Shown here piece by piece: positions 1-11,334 of a stretch of 64,000 bases of DNA; the stretch's first letter is position 1; the number at the start of each line of letters is the position of its first letter. The notes beneath the pieces are model-generated. The model was not told the origin of the DNA, did no database searches, and saw nothing but the letters and a program-made list of their open reading frames with translations. The position numbers were made by a program, and so were the translations under genes. The stretch is taken from contig NC_087077.1 in NCBI RefSeq assembly GCF_026151205.1, positions 10,407,983 to 10,471,982 on the forward strand, read 5' to 3'. This stretch comes from Bolinopsis microptera. Its lineage: Eukaryota > Ctenophora > Tentaculata > Lobata > Bolinopsidae.

Positions 1-487
1 AGAAAGCAGAGCTGAGCTCCACAACCCAAGGCATGGCCCAACACCAGAGAATACTAAATCGCAAAATTGACGTTTTTATAAAATAATTCTTTAAAAATGC
101 ACAAACTTCAATGACGAATATCTTTATGAAGGAACAAGCTAGAAAAACGTTCCGGTAGATTTTCAGAATGCTTGAACAATTATCTAAGATGCAAATTTCC
201 TCAGATTTTGAATACAATTACTTTTTAATGGTGTAAAATCATTTTTAAAAGTTATTACTTTGTCAAAAATCAAGTTTTAAAAACGGTTAACTTGATGACG
301 TCATCAAGGGGTGTTCATGACGTCAAATAATTTGTTTATACAATGTAAACTAAAGTGTAAACAATTATTTTCAAGACCTGTGGTCGGAAATGGCTGTATC
401 TTTTATACTTTTGAATCTATGGACAATTAAATACAGGCTACAATTGACTGGCAAAGCGTCTATCCCTGAATATATATATATGTATAT

Positions 488-1004
488 ATATTTTACCAAA
501 ACCCATTATCATGGGTAGAGTGGACCGCTGTCAGTGTCTCTCTTTCCCAAACAAAAGGAATTGATATTACTTTGATTGACCGTTCTCAAATGTAAAATGA
601 TACCGAGAATGAAATCGGTCGCTCGCTTTTCCCATTCATTCACGGCTTACGAATTGTAATAAGTTTCGATTGATTACATCAATCAGATGCTGTAAAAATC
701 TCTTTGGGTTGCGTTCGGGTCGATACCTAGTATTTCGGGGTAAGGGTAGTAGTTATTAGTATTACTTATTGAATTAGCTGAAGTTTATTGAATCTTCATT
801 GCCGAGTACAGCTGCCTTTGGGTAGTTCTTCTTAATCTATTACAATTGTAAATGAATGGGAAAAGCGAGCGACCGATTTCATTCTCGGTATCATTTTACA
901 TTTGAGAACGGTCAATCAAAGTAATATCAATTCCTTTTGTTTGGGAAAGAGAGACACTGACAGCGGTCCACTCTACCCATGATAATGGGTTTTGGTAAAA
1001 TATC
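488..1004. mobile_element. Foldback element C, copy 1
   Basis: Two arms of roughly 150 bp are near-perfect inverted copies. The left arm runs from the motif AAAACCCATTATCATGGGTA through GAATGAAATCGGTCGCTCGC; the right arm is its reverse complement and ends at about 1004. The ~200-bp centre carries TTGCGTTCGGGTCGATACC. Further copies lie at 2581-3085, 5705-6215 (inverted), 7149-7405 (truncated) and 8461-8790 (short centre). There is no coding capacity. The structure is that of a MITE or foldback element, but because B always follows it, it may simply be part of the 1.5-kb unit. Confidence 0.75.
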
Positions 1005-2030
1005 ATCTCTTTTTGATTATAATGTCAGGGTACTTTATAAAGTCGAAATATAAACTGATATCTTCATTAATAAGGAGGAAGTTTCAACGATTTCGAAATT
1101 TTTCCTTTAAAAACATTTCCTTGTGTTTAGGTAAGCATATCGGTCGATCACTGACTGAATATGCCACTTAATACTCATTCAAGTTGGCATTAACTTCATA
1201 TATAATGACATTAAACTGTCGTGGCAAAGCAGAATTTGTTGGAAATCACGAATGAGCAAAATTCTCACCTTTCGCACGTGCAAACTTTGAGCGGACGTTG
1301 CGTGCGCATCCAATATTGAATCGCCGTAAATTTGTGCATGTAATTGTTTTATATATAGCTTGATAAGCATGCAAAGTTTCAAAGTATTTCAAGAAGAGCT
1401 GTAATCACAACGGCACTCTAAAGTTGACAGAAAATGACGAAAACAGCAATTTTCAGTGATTTTTAGCGATTTTCTATCAATTTGGGCGTGTCCCAACGTG
1501 TGCAACTTTTCGATTTTCAACTTTAAAACTAGCCTAATGCACAATTTATACCTATAGGAAGCAGAACTGAGCTCCACAACCCAAGGCATGGCCCAACACC
1601 AGAGAATACTAAATCGCAAATTTGACGTTTTTATAAAATAATTCTTCAAAAAGCACAAACTTCAATGACGAATATCTTTATGAAGGAGCAAGCTAGAAAA
1701 AACTTTCCGGTAGATTTTCAGAATGCTTGAACAATTATCTAAGATGAAATTTTCCTCAGATTTTGAATAAAATTACTCCTTAATGGTTTAAAATTAATTT
1801 TAAAAGTTATTACTTTGTCAAAAATCAAGTTTTAAAAATGGTTAACTTGATGACGTCATCAAGGGGTGTTTATGACGGCATATAATTTTTTTATACAATG
1901 TAAACTAAAGTATAAACAATTATTTGCAAAACCTGTGGTCGGAAATGGCTGTATCTTTTATACTTTTGAATTTATGGACAATTAAATACAGGCTACAATT
2001 GACTGGCAAAGCGTCTATCCCTGAATATAT
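1005..2030. repeat. Segments B and A of the composite unit (reference copy)
   Basis: B begins near ATATCATCTCTTTTTGATTA and contains the CACGTG-bearing tract at about 1275-1330. A begins near GAAGCAGAACTGAGCTCCAC and ends at TCTATCCCTGAATAT plus an (AT)n tract. A contains an 18-bp palindrome, CTTGATGACGTCATCAAG, centred on the CRE-like TGACGTCA, followed by a second TGACG motif. The same palindrome is retained in diverged copies (about 8262 and 9622), so it is an old feature of the unit. No protein family is recognisable. Confidence 0.8.
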
Positions 2031-2040
2031 GTATATATAT

Positions 2041-2580
2041 ATCACGACAATCTGTCGTAAAACAGGGGTTCTAGAAAACCCATTTCCCGATGCTCCTGAA
2101 ACTTGAAACTTTTTTTGCAGTCGATTTGGTCAACGTCTAGACGCCCTGAAAAATTTCAGATCTCTAACTCAATTTTAACATGGTTTTTAAGGCACCTGAA
2201 TATGGCGATTTTGGGTTTTTACCGAATTTCGTATAACAGTGCTGGCGAGTATTTTATGCAAATTTCTTAAAAATCTCAACATAACTATTTTTTATTCCTG
2301 TCATCTTTGACATCAAATTAGAATGTTTTGAATTAAAAATAAATCTGCTGAACGACTTCCGATGAGTCTTAATGCCTGAAAAACTCGTGCCGGAGGAGGC
2401 GGCCTTCGGCCGCCGCCTCCGGCCGGAGTGCACGCTTCGCGTGCACGAAAGAGGCTTCCGACGAGTACCAAAGGGGTTATAGTAGTAAAGGGGGTATAAT
2501 AGTAAAGGGGGTACAATAGTAAAGGGGGTACATAGTATACCCCCAATAAAGACACCGCTCGTGCTTGCCAGCACTGTGAT
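2041..2580 (+). mobile_element. Element D, copy 1 (Helitron/DINE-like, non-autonomous)
   Basis: A 540-bp element inserted in an AT tract. It begins TCACGACAATCTGTCGT, whose ACGACA/TGTCGT arms make a hairpin 3 nt from the end. It ends GTGCTTGCCAGCACTGTGA, whose GTGCT/AGCAC arms make a hairpin 5 nt from the end. Near its 3' end it carries a GC-rich double hairpin (about 2391-2449) and a variable array of AAAGGGGGTATAATAGT units. It is flanked by A and T with no longer target duplication. The AT target, TC start, terminal hairpins and internal minisatellite recall DINE/Helentron elements, but a CTRR end is absent, so class is inferred. Confidence 0.7.
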
Positions 2581-4121
2581 TTGACCAAAACCCATAATCA
2601 TGGGTAGAGTGGACCGCTGCCAGTGTCTCTCTTTCCCAAACAAAAGGAAATGATATTAATTTGATTGACCGTTCTCAAATGCAAAATGATACCGAAAATG
2701 AAATCGGTCGCTCGCTTTTCCCATTCATTCAAGGCTTACGAATTGTAATAAGTTTTGATTGATTAGGTACATCAATCAGATGCTGTAAAAATCTCTTTGG
2801 GTTGCGTTCGGGTCGATACCTAGTATTTCGGGGTAAGGGTGGTAGTTATTACTTATTGAATTAGCTGAAGTTTATTGAATCTTTATTGCCGAGTACAGCT
2901 GCCTTTGGGTAGTTCTTCTTAATCTATTACAATTGTAAATGAATGGGAAAAGCGAGCGACCGATTTCATTTTCGGTATCATTTTGCATTTGAGAACGGTC
3001 AATCAAATTAATATCATTTCCTTTTGTTTGGAAAAGAGAGACACTGGCAGCGGTACACTCTACCCATGATTATGGGTTTTGGTCAAATATCATCTCTTTT
3101 TGATTATAAATATAATGTCAGGGTACTTTATTTATAAAGTCGAAATATAAACTGATATCTTCATTAATAAGGAGGAAGTTTCAACAATTTCGAAATTTTT
3201 CCTTTAAAAACATTTCCTTGTGTTTAGGTAAGCATATCGGTCGATCACTGACTGAATATGCCACTTAATACTCATTCAAGTTGGCATTAAATTCATTTAA
3301 AATGACATTAAACTGTCGTGGCAAAGCAGAATTTGTTGGAAATCACGAATGAGCAAAATTCTCACCTTTCGCACGTGCAAACTTTGAGCGGACGTTGCGT
3401 GCGCATCCAATATTGAATCGCCGTAACTTTCTGCATGTAATTGTGTTATATATAGCTTGATAAGCATGCAAAGTTTCAAAGTATTTCAAGAAGAACTGTA
3501 ATCACAACGGCACTCTAAAGTTGACAGAAAATGACGAAAACAGCAATTTTCAGTGATTTTAGCAATTTCTATCAATTTGGGCGTGTCCCCTCGTGTGCAA
3601 CTTTTCGATTTTTAACTTTAAAACTAGCCTAATGCACAATTTATACCTATAGGAAGCAGAACTGAGCTCCACAACCCAAGGCATGGCCCAACACCAGAGA
3701 ATACTAAATCGCAAAATTGACGTTTTTATAAAATAATTCTTCAAAAAAGCACAAACTTCAATGACGAATATCTTTATGAAGGAGCAAGCTAGAAAAACTT
3801 TCCGGTAGATTTTCAGAATGCTTGAACAATTATCTAAGGTGAAAATTTCCTCAGATTTTGAATACAATTACTTTTTAATGGTGTAAAATCATTTTTAAAA
3901 GTTATTACTTTGTCAAAAATCAAGTTTTAAAAACAGTTAACTTGATGACGTCATCAAGGGGTGTTCATGACGTCAAATAATTTGTTTATACAATGTAAAC
4001 TAAAGTGTAAACAATTATTTTCAAGACCTGTGGTCGGAAATGGCTGTATCTTTTATACTTTTGAATCTATGGACAATTAAATACAGGCTACAATTGACTG
4101 GCAAAGCGTCTATCCCTGAAT

Positions 4122-4671
4122 ATCACAGTGCTGGCAAGCACGACCGGTGCATTTATTGTGGGTATACTATGTACCCCCCTTTACTATTATACCCCCTTTA
4201 CTATTATACCCCCTTTACTATTATACCCCCTTTGGTACACGTTACAAGCCTCTTTCGTGCACGCGAAGCGTGCACTCCGGCCGGAGGCGGCGGCCGAAGG
4301 CCGCCGCCTCCGGCAGGAGTTTTTCAGGCATTAAGACTCATCGGAAGTCGTTCAGCAGATTTATTTTTAGTTCAAAACATTCTAATTTGATGTCAAAGAT
4401 GACAGGAAAAAAAATAGTTATGTTGAGATTTTTAAGAAATTTGCATAAAATAGTAAAAATACTCGCCAGCACTGTTATACGAAATTCGGTAAAAAACCCA
4501 AAATCGCCATATTCAGGTGCCTTAAAAACCATGTTAAAATTGAGTTAGAGATCTGAAATTTTTCAGGGCGTCTAGACGTTGACCAAATCGACTGCAAAAA
4601 AAGTTTCAGGTTTCAGGAGCATCGGGAAGTGGGTTTTCTAGAACCCCTGTTTTACGATAGATTGTCGTGAT
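4122..4671 (-). mobile_element. Element D, copy 2 (inverted)
   Basis: An inverted ~550-bp copy lying between an A segment on its left and an inverted A on its right, so it sits at the inversion centre of the repeat block. The TACCCCCTTTACTATTA array is four units long here. The GC-rich hairpin block is at about 4256-4315. Confidence 0.7.
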
Positions 4672-6241
4672 ACATATATACATATATTCAGGGATAGACG
4701 CTTTGCCAGTCAATTGTAGCCTGTATTTAATTGTCCATAGATTCAAAAGCATAAAAGATACAGCCATTTCCGACCACAGGTCTTGCAAATAATTGTTTAT
4801 ACTTTAGTTTACATTGTATAAAAAAATTATATGACGTCATAAACACCCCTTGATGACGTCATCAAGTTAACCGTTTTTAAAACTTGATTTTTGACAAAGT
4901 AATAACTTTTAAAATTAATTTTAAACCATTAAGGAGTAATTTTATTCAAAATCTGAGGAAATTTTCATCTTAGATAATTGTTCAAGCATTCTGAAAATCT
5001 ACCGAAAAGTTTTTCTAGCTTGCTCCTTCATAAAGATATTCGTCATTGAAGTTTGTGCTTTTTTGAAGAATAATTTTATAAAAACGTCAATTTTGCGATT
5101 TAGTATTCTCTGGTGTTGGGCCATGCCTTGGTTGTGGAGCTCAGTTCTGCTTCCTATAGGTATAAATTGTGTCATAGGCTAGTTTTAAAGTTGAAAATCG
5201 AAAAGTTGCACACGTTGGGACACGCCCAAATTGATAAAAAATTGCTAAAATCACTGAAAATTGCTGTTTTCGTCATTTTCTGTCAACTTTAGAGTGCCGT
5301 TGTGATTACAATTCTTCTTAAAATACTTTGAAACTTTGCATGCTTATTAAGCTATATATAAAACAATTACATGCAAAAATTTACGGCGATTCAATATTGG
5401 ATGCGCACGCAACGTCTGCTCAAAGTTTGCACGTGCGAAAGGTGAGAATTTTGCTCATTCGTGATTTCCAACAAATTCTGCTTTGCCACGACAGTTTAAT
5501 GTCATTATATATGAATTTAATGCCAACTTGAATGAGTATTAAGTGGCATATTCAGTCAGTGATCGACCGATATGCTTCCCTAAACACAAGGAAATGTTTT
5601 TAAAGGATAGATTTCGAAATCGTTGAAACTTCCTCCTTATTAATGAAGATATCAGTTTATATTTCGACTTTATAAAGTACCCTGACATTATAATCAAAAA
5701 GAGATGATATTTTACCAAAACCCATAATCATGGGTAGAGTGGACCGCTGTCAGTGTCTCTCTTTCCCAAACAAAAGGAAATGATATTACTTTGATCGACC
5801 GTTCTCAAATGCAAAATGATACCGAGAATGAAATCGGTCGCTCGCTTTTCCCATTCATTTACAATTGTAATAGATTAAGAAAAACTACCCAAAGGCAGCT
5901 GTACTCGCAATGAAGATTCAATAAACTTCAGCTAATTCAATAAGTAATACTAATAACTACCACCCTTACCCCGAAATACTAGGTATCGACCCGAACGCAA
6001 CCCAAAGAGATTTTTACAGCATCTGATTGATGTAATCAATCGAAACTTATTACAATTCGTAAGCCGTGAATGAATGGGAAAAGCGAGCGACCGATTTCAT
6101 TCTCGTATCATTTTGCATTTGAGAACGGTCAATCAAAGTAATATCATTTCCTTTTGTTTGGGAAAGAGAGACACTGACAGCGGTCCACTCTACCCATGAT
6201 TATGGTTTTGGTAAAATATATATATATGTATATATATAGAT

Positions 6242-6770
6242 ATCACGACAATCTGTCGTAAAACAGGGGTTCTAGAAAACCCACTTCCCGATAATCCTGA
6301 AACCTGAAACTTTTTTTGCAGTCGATTTGGTCAACGTCTAGACGCCTTGAAAAATTTCAGATCTCTAACTCGATTTTAACATGGTTTTTAAGGCACCTGA
6401 ATATGGCGATTTTGGGTTTTTTACCGAATTTCGTATAACAGTGCTGGCGAGTATTTTATGCAAATTTCTTAAAAATCTCAACATAACTATTTTTATTCCT
6501 GTCATCTTTGACATCAAATTAGAATGTTTTGAACTAAAAATAAATCTGCTGAACGACTTCCGATGAGTCTTAATGCCTGAAAAACTCCTGCCGGAGGCTG
6601 CGGCCTTCGGCCGCCGCCTCCGGCCGGAGTGCACGCTTCGCGTGCACGAAAGAGGCTTGTAACGTGTACCAAAGGGGGTATAATAGTAAAACTAAAGGGG
6701 GTATAATAGTAAAGGGGGTACATAGTATACCCACAATAAATGCACCGGTCGTGCTTGCCAGCACTGTGAT
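6242..6770 (+). mobile_element. Element D, copy 3
   Basis: A ~529-bp copy with both terminal hairpins present. The GC hairpin carries one substitution and the purine array is shortened and interrupted. Copy 4 follows after 8 bp, in the same orientation. Confidence 0.7.
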
Positions 6771-6778
6771 AGATAGAT

Positions 6779-7148
6779 ATCACGACAATCTGTCGTAAAA
6801 CAGGGGTTCTAGAAAACCCACTTCCCGATGCTCCTGAAACCTGAAACTTTTTTTGCAGTCGAATTGGTCAACGTCTAGACGCCCTGAAAAATTTCAGATC
6901 TCTAACTCAATTTTAACATGGTTTTTAAGGCACCTGAATATGGCGATTTTGGGTTTTTTACCGAATTTCGTATAACAGTGCTGGCGAGTATTTTATGCAA
7001 ATTTCTTAAAAATCTCAACATAACTATTTTTATTCCTGTCATCTTTGACATCAAATTAGAATGTTTTGAACTAAAAATAAATCTGCTGAACGACTTCCGA
7101 TGAGTCTTAATGCCTGAAAAACTCCTCCCGGAGGCGGCGGCCTTCGGC
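6779..7148 (+). mobile_element. Element D, copy 4 (3'-truncated)
   Basis: A 370-bp copy that stops inside the CTTCGG loop of the GC-rich hairpin and is fused directly to a truncated C segment. The breakpoint at the hairpin tip suggests deletion or replication slippage there. Confidence 0.65.
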
Positions 7149-9820
7149 AAATGCAAAATGATACCGAGAATGAAATCGGTCGCTCGCTTTTCCCACTCAT
7201 TCATGGCTTACGAATTGTAATAAGTTTCGATTTATAACATGTAATCTATTTCAATTGTAAATGAATGGGAAAAGCGAGCGACCGATTTCATTCTCGGTAT
7301 CATTTTGCATTTGATAACGGTCATTCAAATTGATATCATTGCCTTTTGTTTGGGAAAGAGAGACACTGACAGCGGTCCACTCTACCCATGATTATGGGTT
7401 TTGGTCAAATATCATCTCTTTTTGATTATAATGTCAGGGTACTTTACAAAGCCGAAATGTAAACTCATAACTTCATTAATATTAATAAGGAGGTGATTTC
7501 AACGATTGCGAAATTTTTCCTTTAAAAACATTTCCTTGTGTTTAGGTAAGCATATCGGTCGATCACTGACTGAATATGCCACTTTATACTCATTCAAGTT
7601 GGCATTAAATTCATATATAATGACATTAAACTGTCGTGGCAAAGCAGAATTTGTTCAAAATCACGAATGTGCAAAATTTGAACCTTTCGCACGTGCAAAC
7701 CTTGAGCGGAAGTTGCGTGCGCATCCAATATCGAATCACCATAAATTTTTGCATGATGGTGGTTTATATATAGTTTGATAAGCATGAAAAGTTTCATAGT
7801 ATTTCAAGAAGAACTGTAATCACAACGGCACTCCAAAGTTGACAGAAATTGGTGAAAACAGCAATTTTCAGTGATTTTAGCAATTTTCTATCAATTTGGG
7901 CGTGGCCCCACGTGTGCAACTTTTCGATTTTCAACTTTAAAACTAGCCTATGACACAATTTAGACCTTTAGGAAGCAAAATTGAGCTCCACAACCCAAGG
8001 GATGGTGCAACACCAGAGAATACTAGAACGTAAAATTAGCGTTTTTATAAAATTATTCTTTAAAAAAGCACTAACTTCAATACCGAATATCTTTATGAAG
8101 GAGCAAGCTAGAAAAACTTTCCGGTAGATTTTCAGAATGCTTAAACAATTATCTAACTTCAATATGTTCTCAAATTTTGAATAAAATTATTCCTTAATGG
8201 CGTAAAATCGATTTGAAAAATGATTACTTTGTGAAAAATCAAGTTTTAAAAATGGTTAACTTGATGACGTCATCAAGTGGTGATGAAGACGTTAAATTAC
8301 TTTTTAACATAATGTAAACTGAAGTCTAAACAATTATCTTCAAGACCTGTGCTCCGAAATGGCTGTATCTTTAAAGCTTTTGAATCTACGGACACCTAAA
8401 TATAGCCTATAATTGACTGGCAAAGCGTCTATCCCTGAATATATATATGTATATATGTATTTGACTAAAACCCATAATCATGGGTAGAGTGTACCGCTGC
8501 CAGTGTCTCTCTTTTCCAAACAAAAGGAAATGATATTAATTTGAGGAACCGTCCGCTAATGCAAATTGAAACCGAGAATGAAATCGGTCGCTCGCTTTTC
8601 CCATTTATTCACAGCTTACGAATTGTAATATAATAAAGCTTATTAAATGGGAAAAGCGAGCGACCGATTTCATTCTCGGTTTCAATTTGCATTAGCGGAC
8701 GGTTCCTCAAATTAATATCATTTCCTTTTGTTTGGAAAAGAGAGACACTGGCAGCGGTACACTCTACCCATGATTATGGGTTTTAGTCAAATATCATCTC
8801 TTTTTGATTATAATGTCAGGATAATTTACACAGTCGAAACTTCATTAATAAGGAGGTAATTTCAACGATTTCGAAATTCTGCCTTTGAAAACGTTTCCTT
8901 GTGTTTAGGTAGGTATATCTGTCGATAACCGACTGAATATGGCACTTTTTACTCATTCAAGTTGGCATTAAATTCATATATAATGCCATTTAAATATCGT
9001 GGAAAGCAGAATATATTCGAAATCACGAATGAGCAAAATTCTCACCTTTCGCACGTGCAATCTTTGAGCGGACGTTGCATGCGCATAAAATATTGAATCA
9101 CCGTAAAATTTTGCATAGTGGTATTTAATATATAGTTTGATAAGCATGCAAAGTTTCAGAAGATTTCAAAAAGAACTTGGATCACAAGGGGACTCCAAAG
9201 TTGATAAAAATCGTGAAAATCAAAATTTTTAGTGATTTTAGCTATTTTAAATCAATTTGGGCGTGTCCCCACGTGTGCAACTTTTCGATTTTTAACTTTA
9301 AAACTAGCCTATAACACAATTTACACCTTTAAGAAGCAAAATTGAGCTCCACAACCCAAGGGATGGCCCAACACCAGAGAATACTAATTCACAACTTTTG
9401 TGTTTTTATAAAATTATTCTTTAAAAAAGCACTAACTTCAAAAGCAAATATCTTAATGAAGGAGCAAGGTAGGAAACTTTTCCGGTAGATTTTTGGAATG
9501 CTTGAACAATTATCTAAGATGATAATGTCCTCAGATTTTGAATATAATTACTCCTTAATGTGGTAAAATCGATTTGAAAAGTTGTTACTTTGTCAAAAAT
9601 CAAGTTTTAAAAACACTTAATTTGATGACGTCATCAAGTGATGATGATGACGTTAAATTATTTTTCAATACAATGTAAACTGAAGTTTAAACGATTATCT
9701 TTAAAACCTGTGGTTCGAGATGACTGTATCGTTTATACTTTTGGATCTACGGACACTTAAATGTAGGCTACAATTGACTGCCAATTGACTGCCAAAGCGT
9801 CTATATTATATATATATGCT

Positions 9821-10242
9821 TCACGACAATCTGTTGTAAAACAGGGGTTCCAGAAAACCCACTTGCCGATACTGCTGAAACATGAAATTTTTTTTACAGT
9901 CGATTTGGACAAGGTCTAGACGCCCTGCAAAGTTTCAGATCTCTAACTCAATTTTTACACGGTTTTTAAGGCACCTGAATATGGCGATTTTGGGTTTTTT
10001 ACCTAATTTCGTATAACATGCTGGCGCGTATTTTGCGCAAATTTCTTAAAAACCTCCATATAACTATTTCTTATTCCTGTCATCTTTAACATTGAATTAG
10101 AATGTTTTTAACTTAAATATACCTGCTGAACTACTTTCGATGAGTCTTAATGCCTGGAAAACAATAAAGGGGATATAATAGTATAGGGGGTAAATAGTAT
10201 TGTGAATATAAGGGCGACGGTAATGCTTGCCAGCATTGTGAT
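9821..10242 (+). mobile_element. Element D, copy 5 (diverged)
   Basis: A ~420-bp diverged copy. The terminal hairpins survive, but the GC-rich hairpin block is gone and the purine array is reduced to one or two units. It sits in the most diverged A segment, so it is probably an older insertion. Confidence 0.6.
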
Positions 10243-10244
10243 AT

Positions 10245-11334
10245 ATCACGACAATCTGTCGTAAAACAGGGGTTCTAGAAAACCCATTTCCCGATGCTCC
10301 TGAAACCTGAAACTTTTTTTGCAGTCGATTTGGTCAACGTCTACACGCCCTGAAAAATTTCAGATCTCTTACTCAATTTTAACATGGTTTTTAAGGCCCC
10401 TAAATATGGCGATTTTGAGTTTTTACCGAATTTCGTATAACAGTGCTGGCGAGTATTTTATGCAAATTTCTTAAAAATCTCAACATAACTATTTTTTATT
10501 CCTGTCATCTTTGACATCAAATTAGAATGTTTTGAAATAAAAATAAATCTGCTGAACAACTTCCGATGAGTCTTAATGCCTGAAAAACTCCTGCCGGAGG
10601 CGGCGGCCTTCGGCCGCCGCCTCCGCCGGAGTGCACGCTTCGCGTGCACGAAAGAGGCTTCCGACGTGTACCAAAGGGGGTGTAAAGGGGTTATAATAGT
10701 AAAGGGGGTATAATAGTAAAGGGGGTACAATAGTAAAGGGGGTACATAGTATACCCCCAATAAAGACACCGCTCGTGCTTGCCAGCACTGTGATCACGAC
10801 AATCTATCGTAAAACAGGGGTTCTAGAAAACCCGTTTCCCGATGCTCCTGAAACCTGAAACTTTTTTTGCAGTCGATTTGGTCAACGTCTAGACGCCCTG
10901 AAAAATTTCAGATCTCTAACTCAATTTTAACATGGTTTTTAAGGCACCTGAATATGGCGATTTTGGGTTTTTTACCGAATTTCGTATAACAGTGCTGGCG
11001 AGTATTTTATGCAAATTTCTTAAAAATCTCAACATAACTATTTTTTATTCCTGTCATCTTTGACATCAAATTAGAATGTTTTGAACTAAAAATAAATCTG
11101 CTGAACGACTTCCGATGAGTCTTAATGCCTGAAAAACTCCTGCCGGAGGCGGCGGCCTTCGGCCGCCGCCTCCGGCCGGAGTGCACGCTTCGCGTGCACG
11201 AAAGAGGCTTCCGACGAGTACCAAAGGGGTTATAATAGTAAAGGGGGTATAATAGTAAAGGGGGTACAATAGTAAAGGGGGGTACATAGTATACCCCCAA
11301 TAAAGACACCGCTCGTGCTTGCCAGCACTGTGAT
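10245..11334 (+). mobile_element. Element D, copies 6 and 7, head-to-tail
   Basis: Two ~545-bp D copies are joined head to tail. Copy 6 ends and copy 7 begins within the shared hexamer GATCAC at about 10791-10797, so only an AT lies between them. Both have terminal hairpins, the GC-rich double hairpin and the purine array; in copy 6 one arm of the hairpin block has a small deletion. Seamless direct arrays like this are known for rolling-circle elements, which fits the Helitron-like reading. Confidence 0.7.

Larger units (their letters stand above)
1..11334. repeat. Composite nested repeat block (C-B-A units with D insertions)
   Basis: A ~1.5-kb unit made of three segments recurs in the order C (foldback, ~510 bp), B (~545 bp), A (~480 bp), ending in an (AT)n tract. 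Copies: a lone A at 1-487; C-B-A at 488-2030, 2581-4121, 7149-8455 (C truncated) and 8461-9810 (more diverged); and one inverted A-B-C at 4672-6215. A second element, D, sits in the AT tracts. No host gene is visible; the open frames here are 60-130 codons long, recur with the repeat and match no family I recognise. Confidence 0.9.

Noticed and set aside
1179-8162. Recurrent ORFs of 60-130 aa in the repeat block
   Set aside because: They recur exactly where the A, B, C or D segments recur, overlap in several frames and match no domain.
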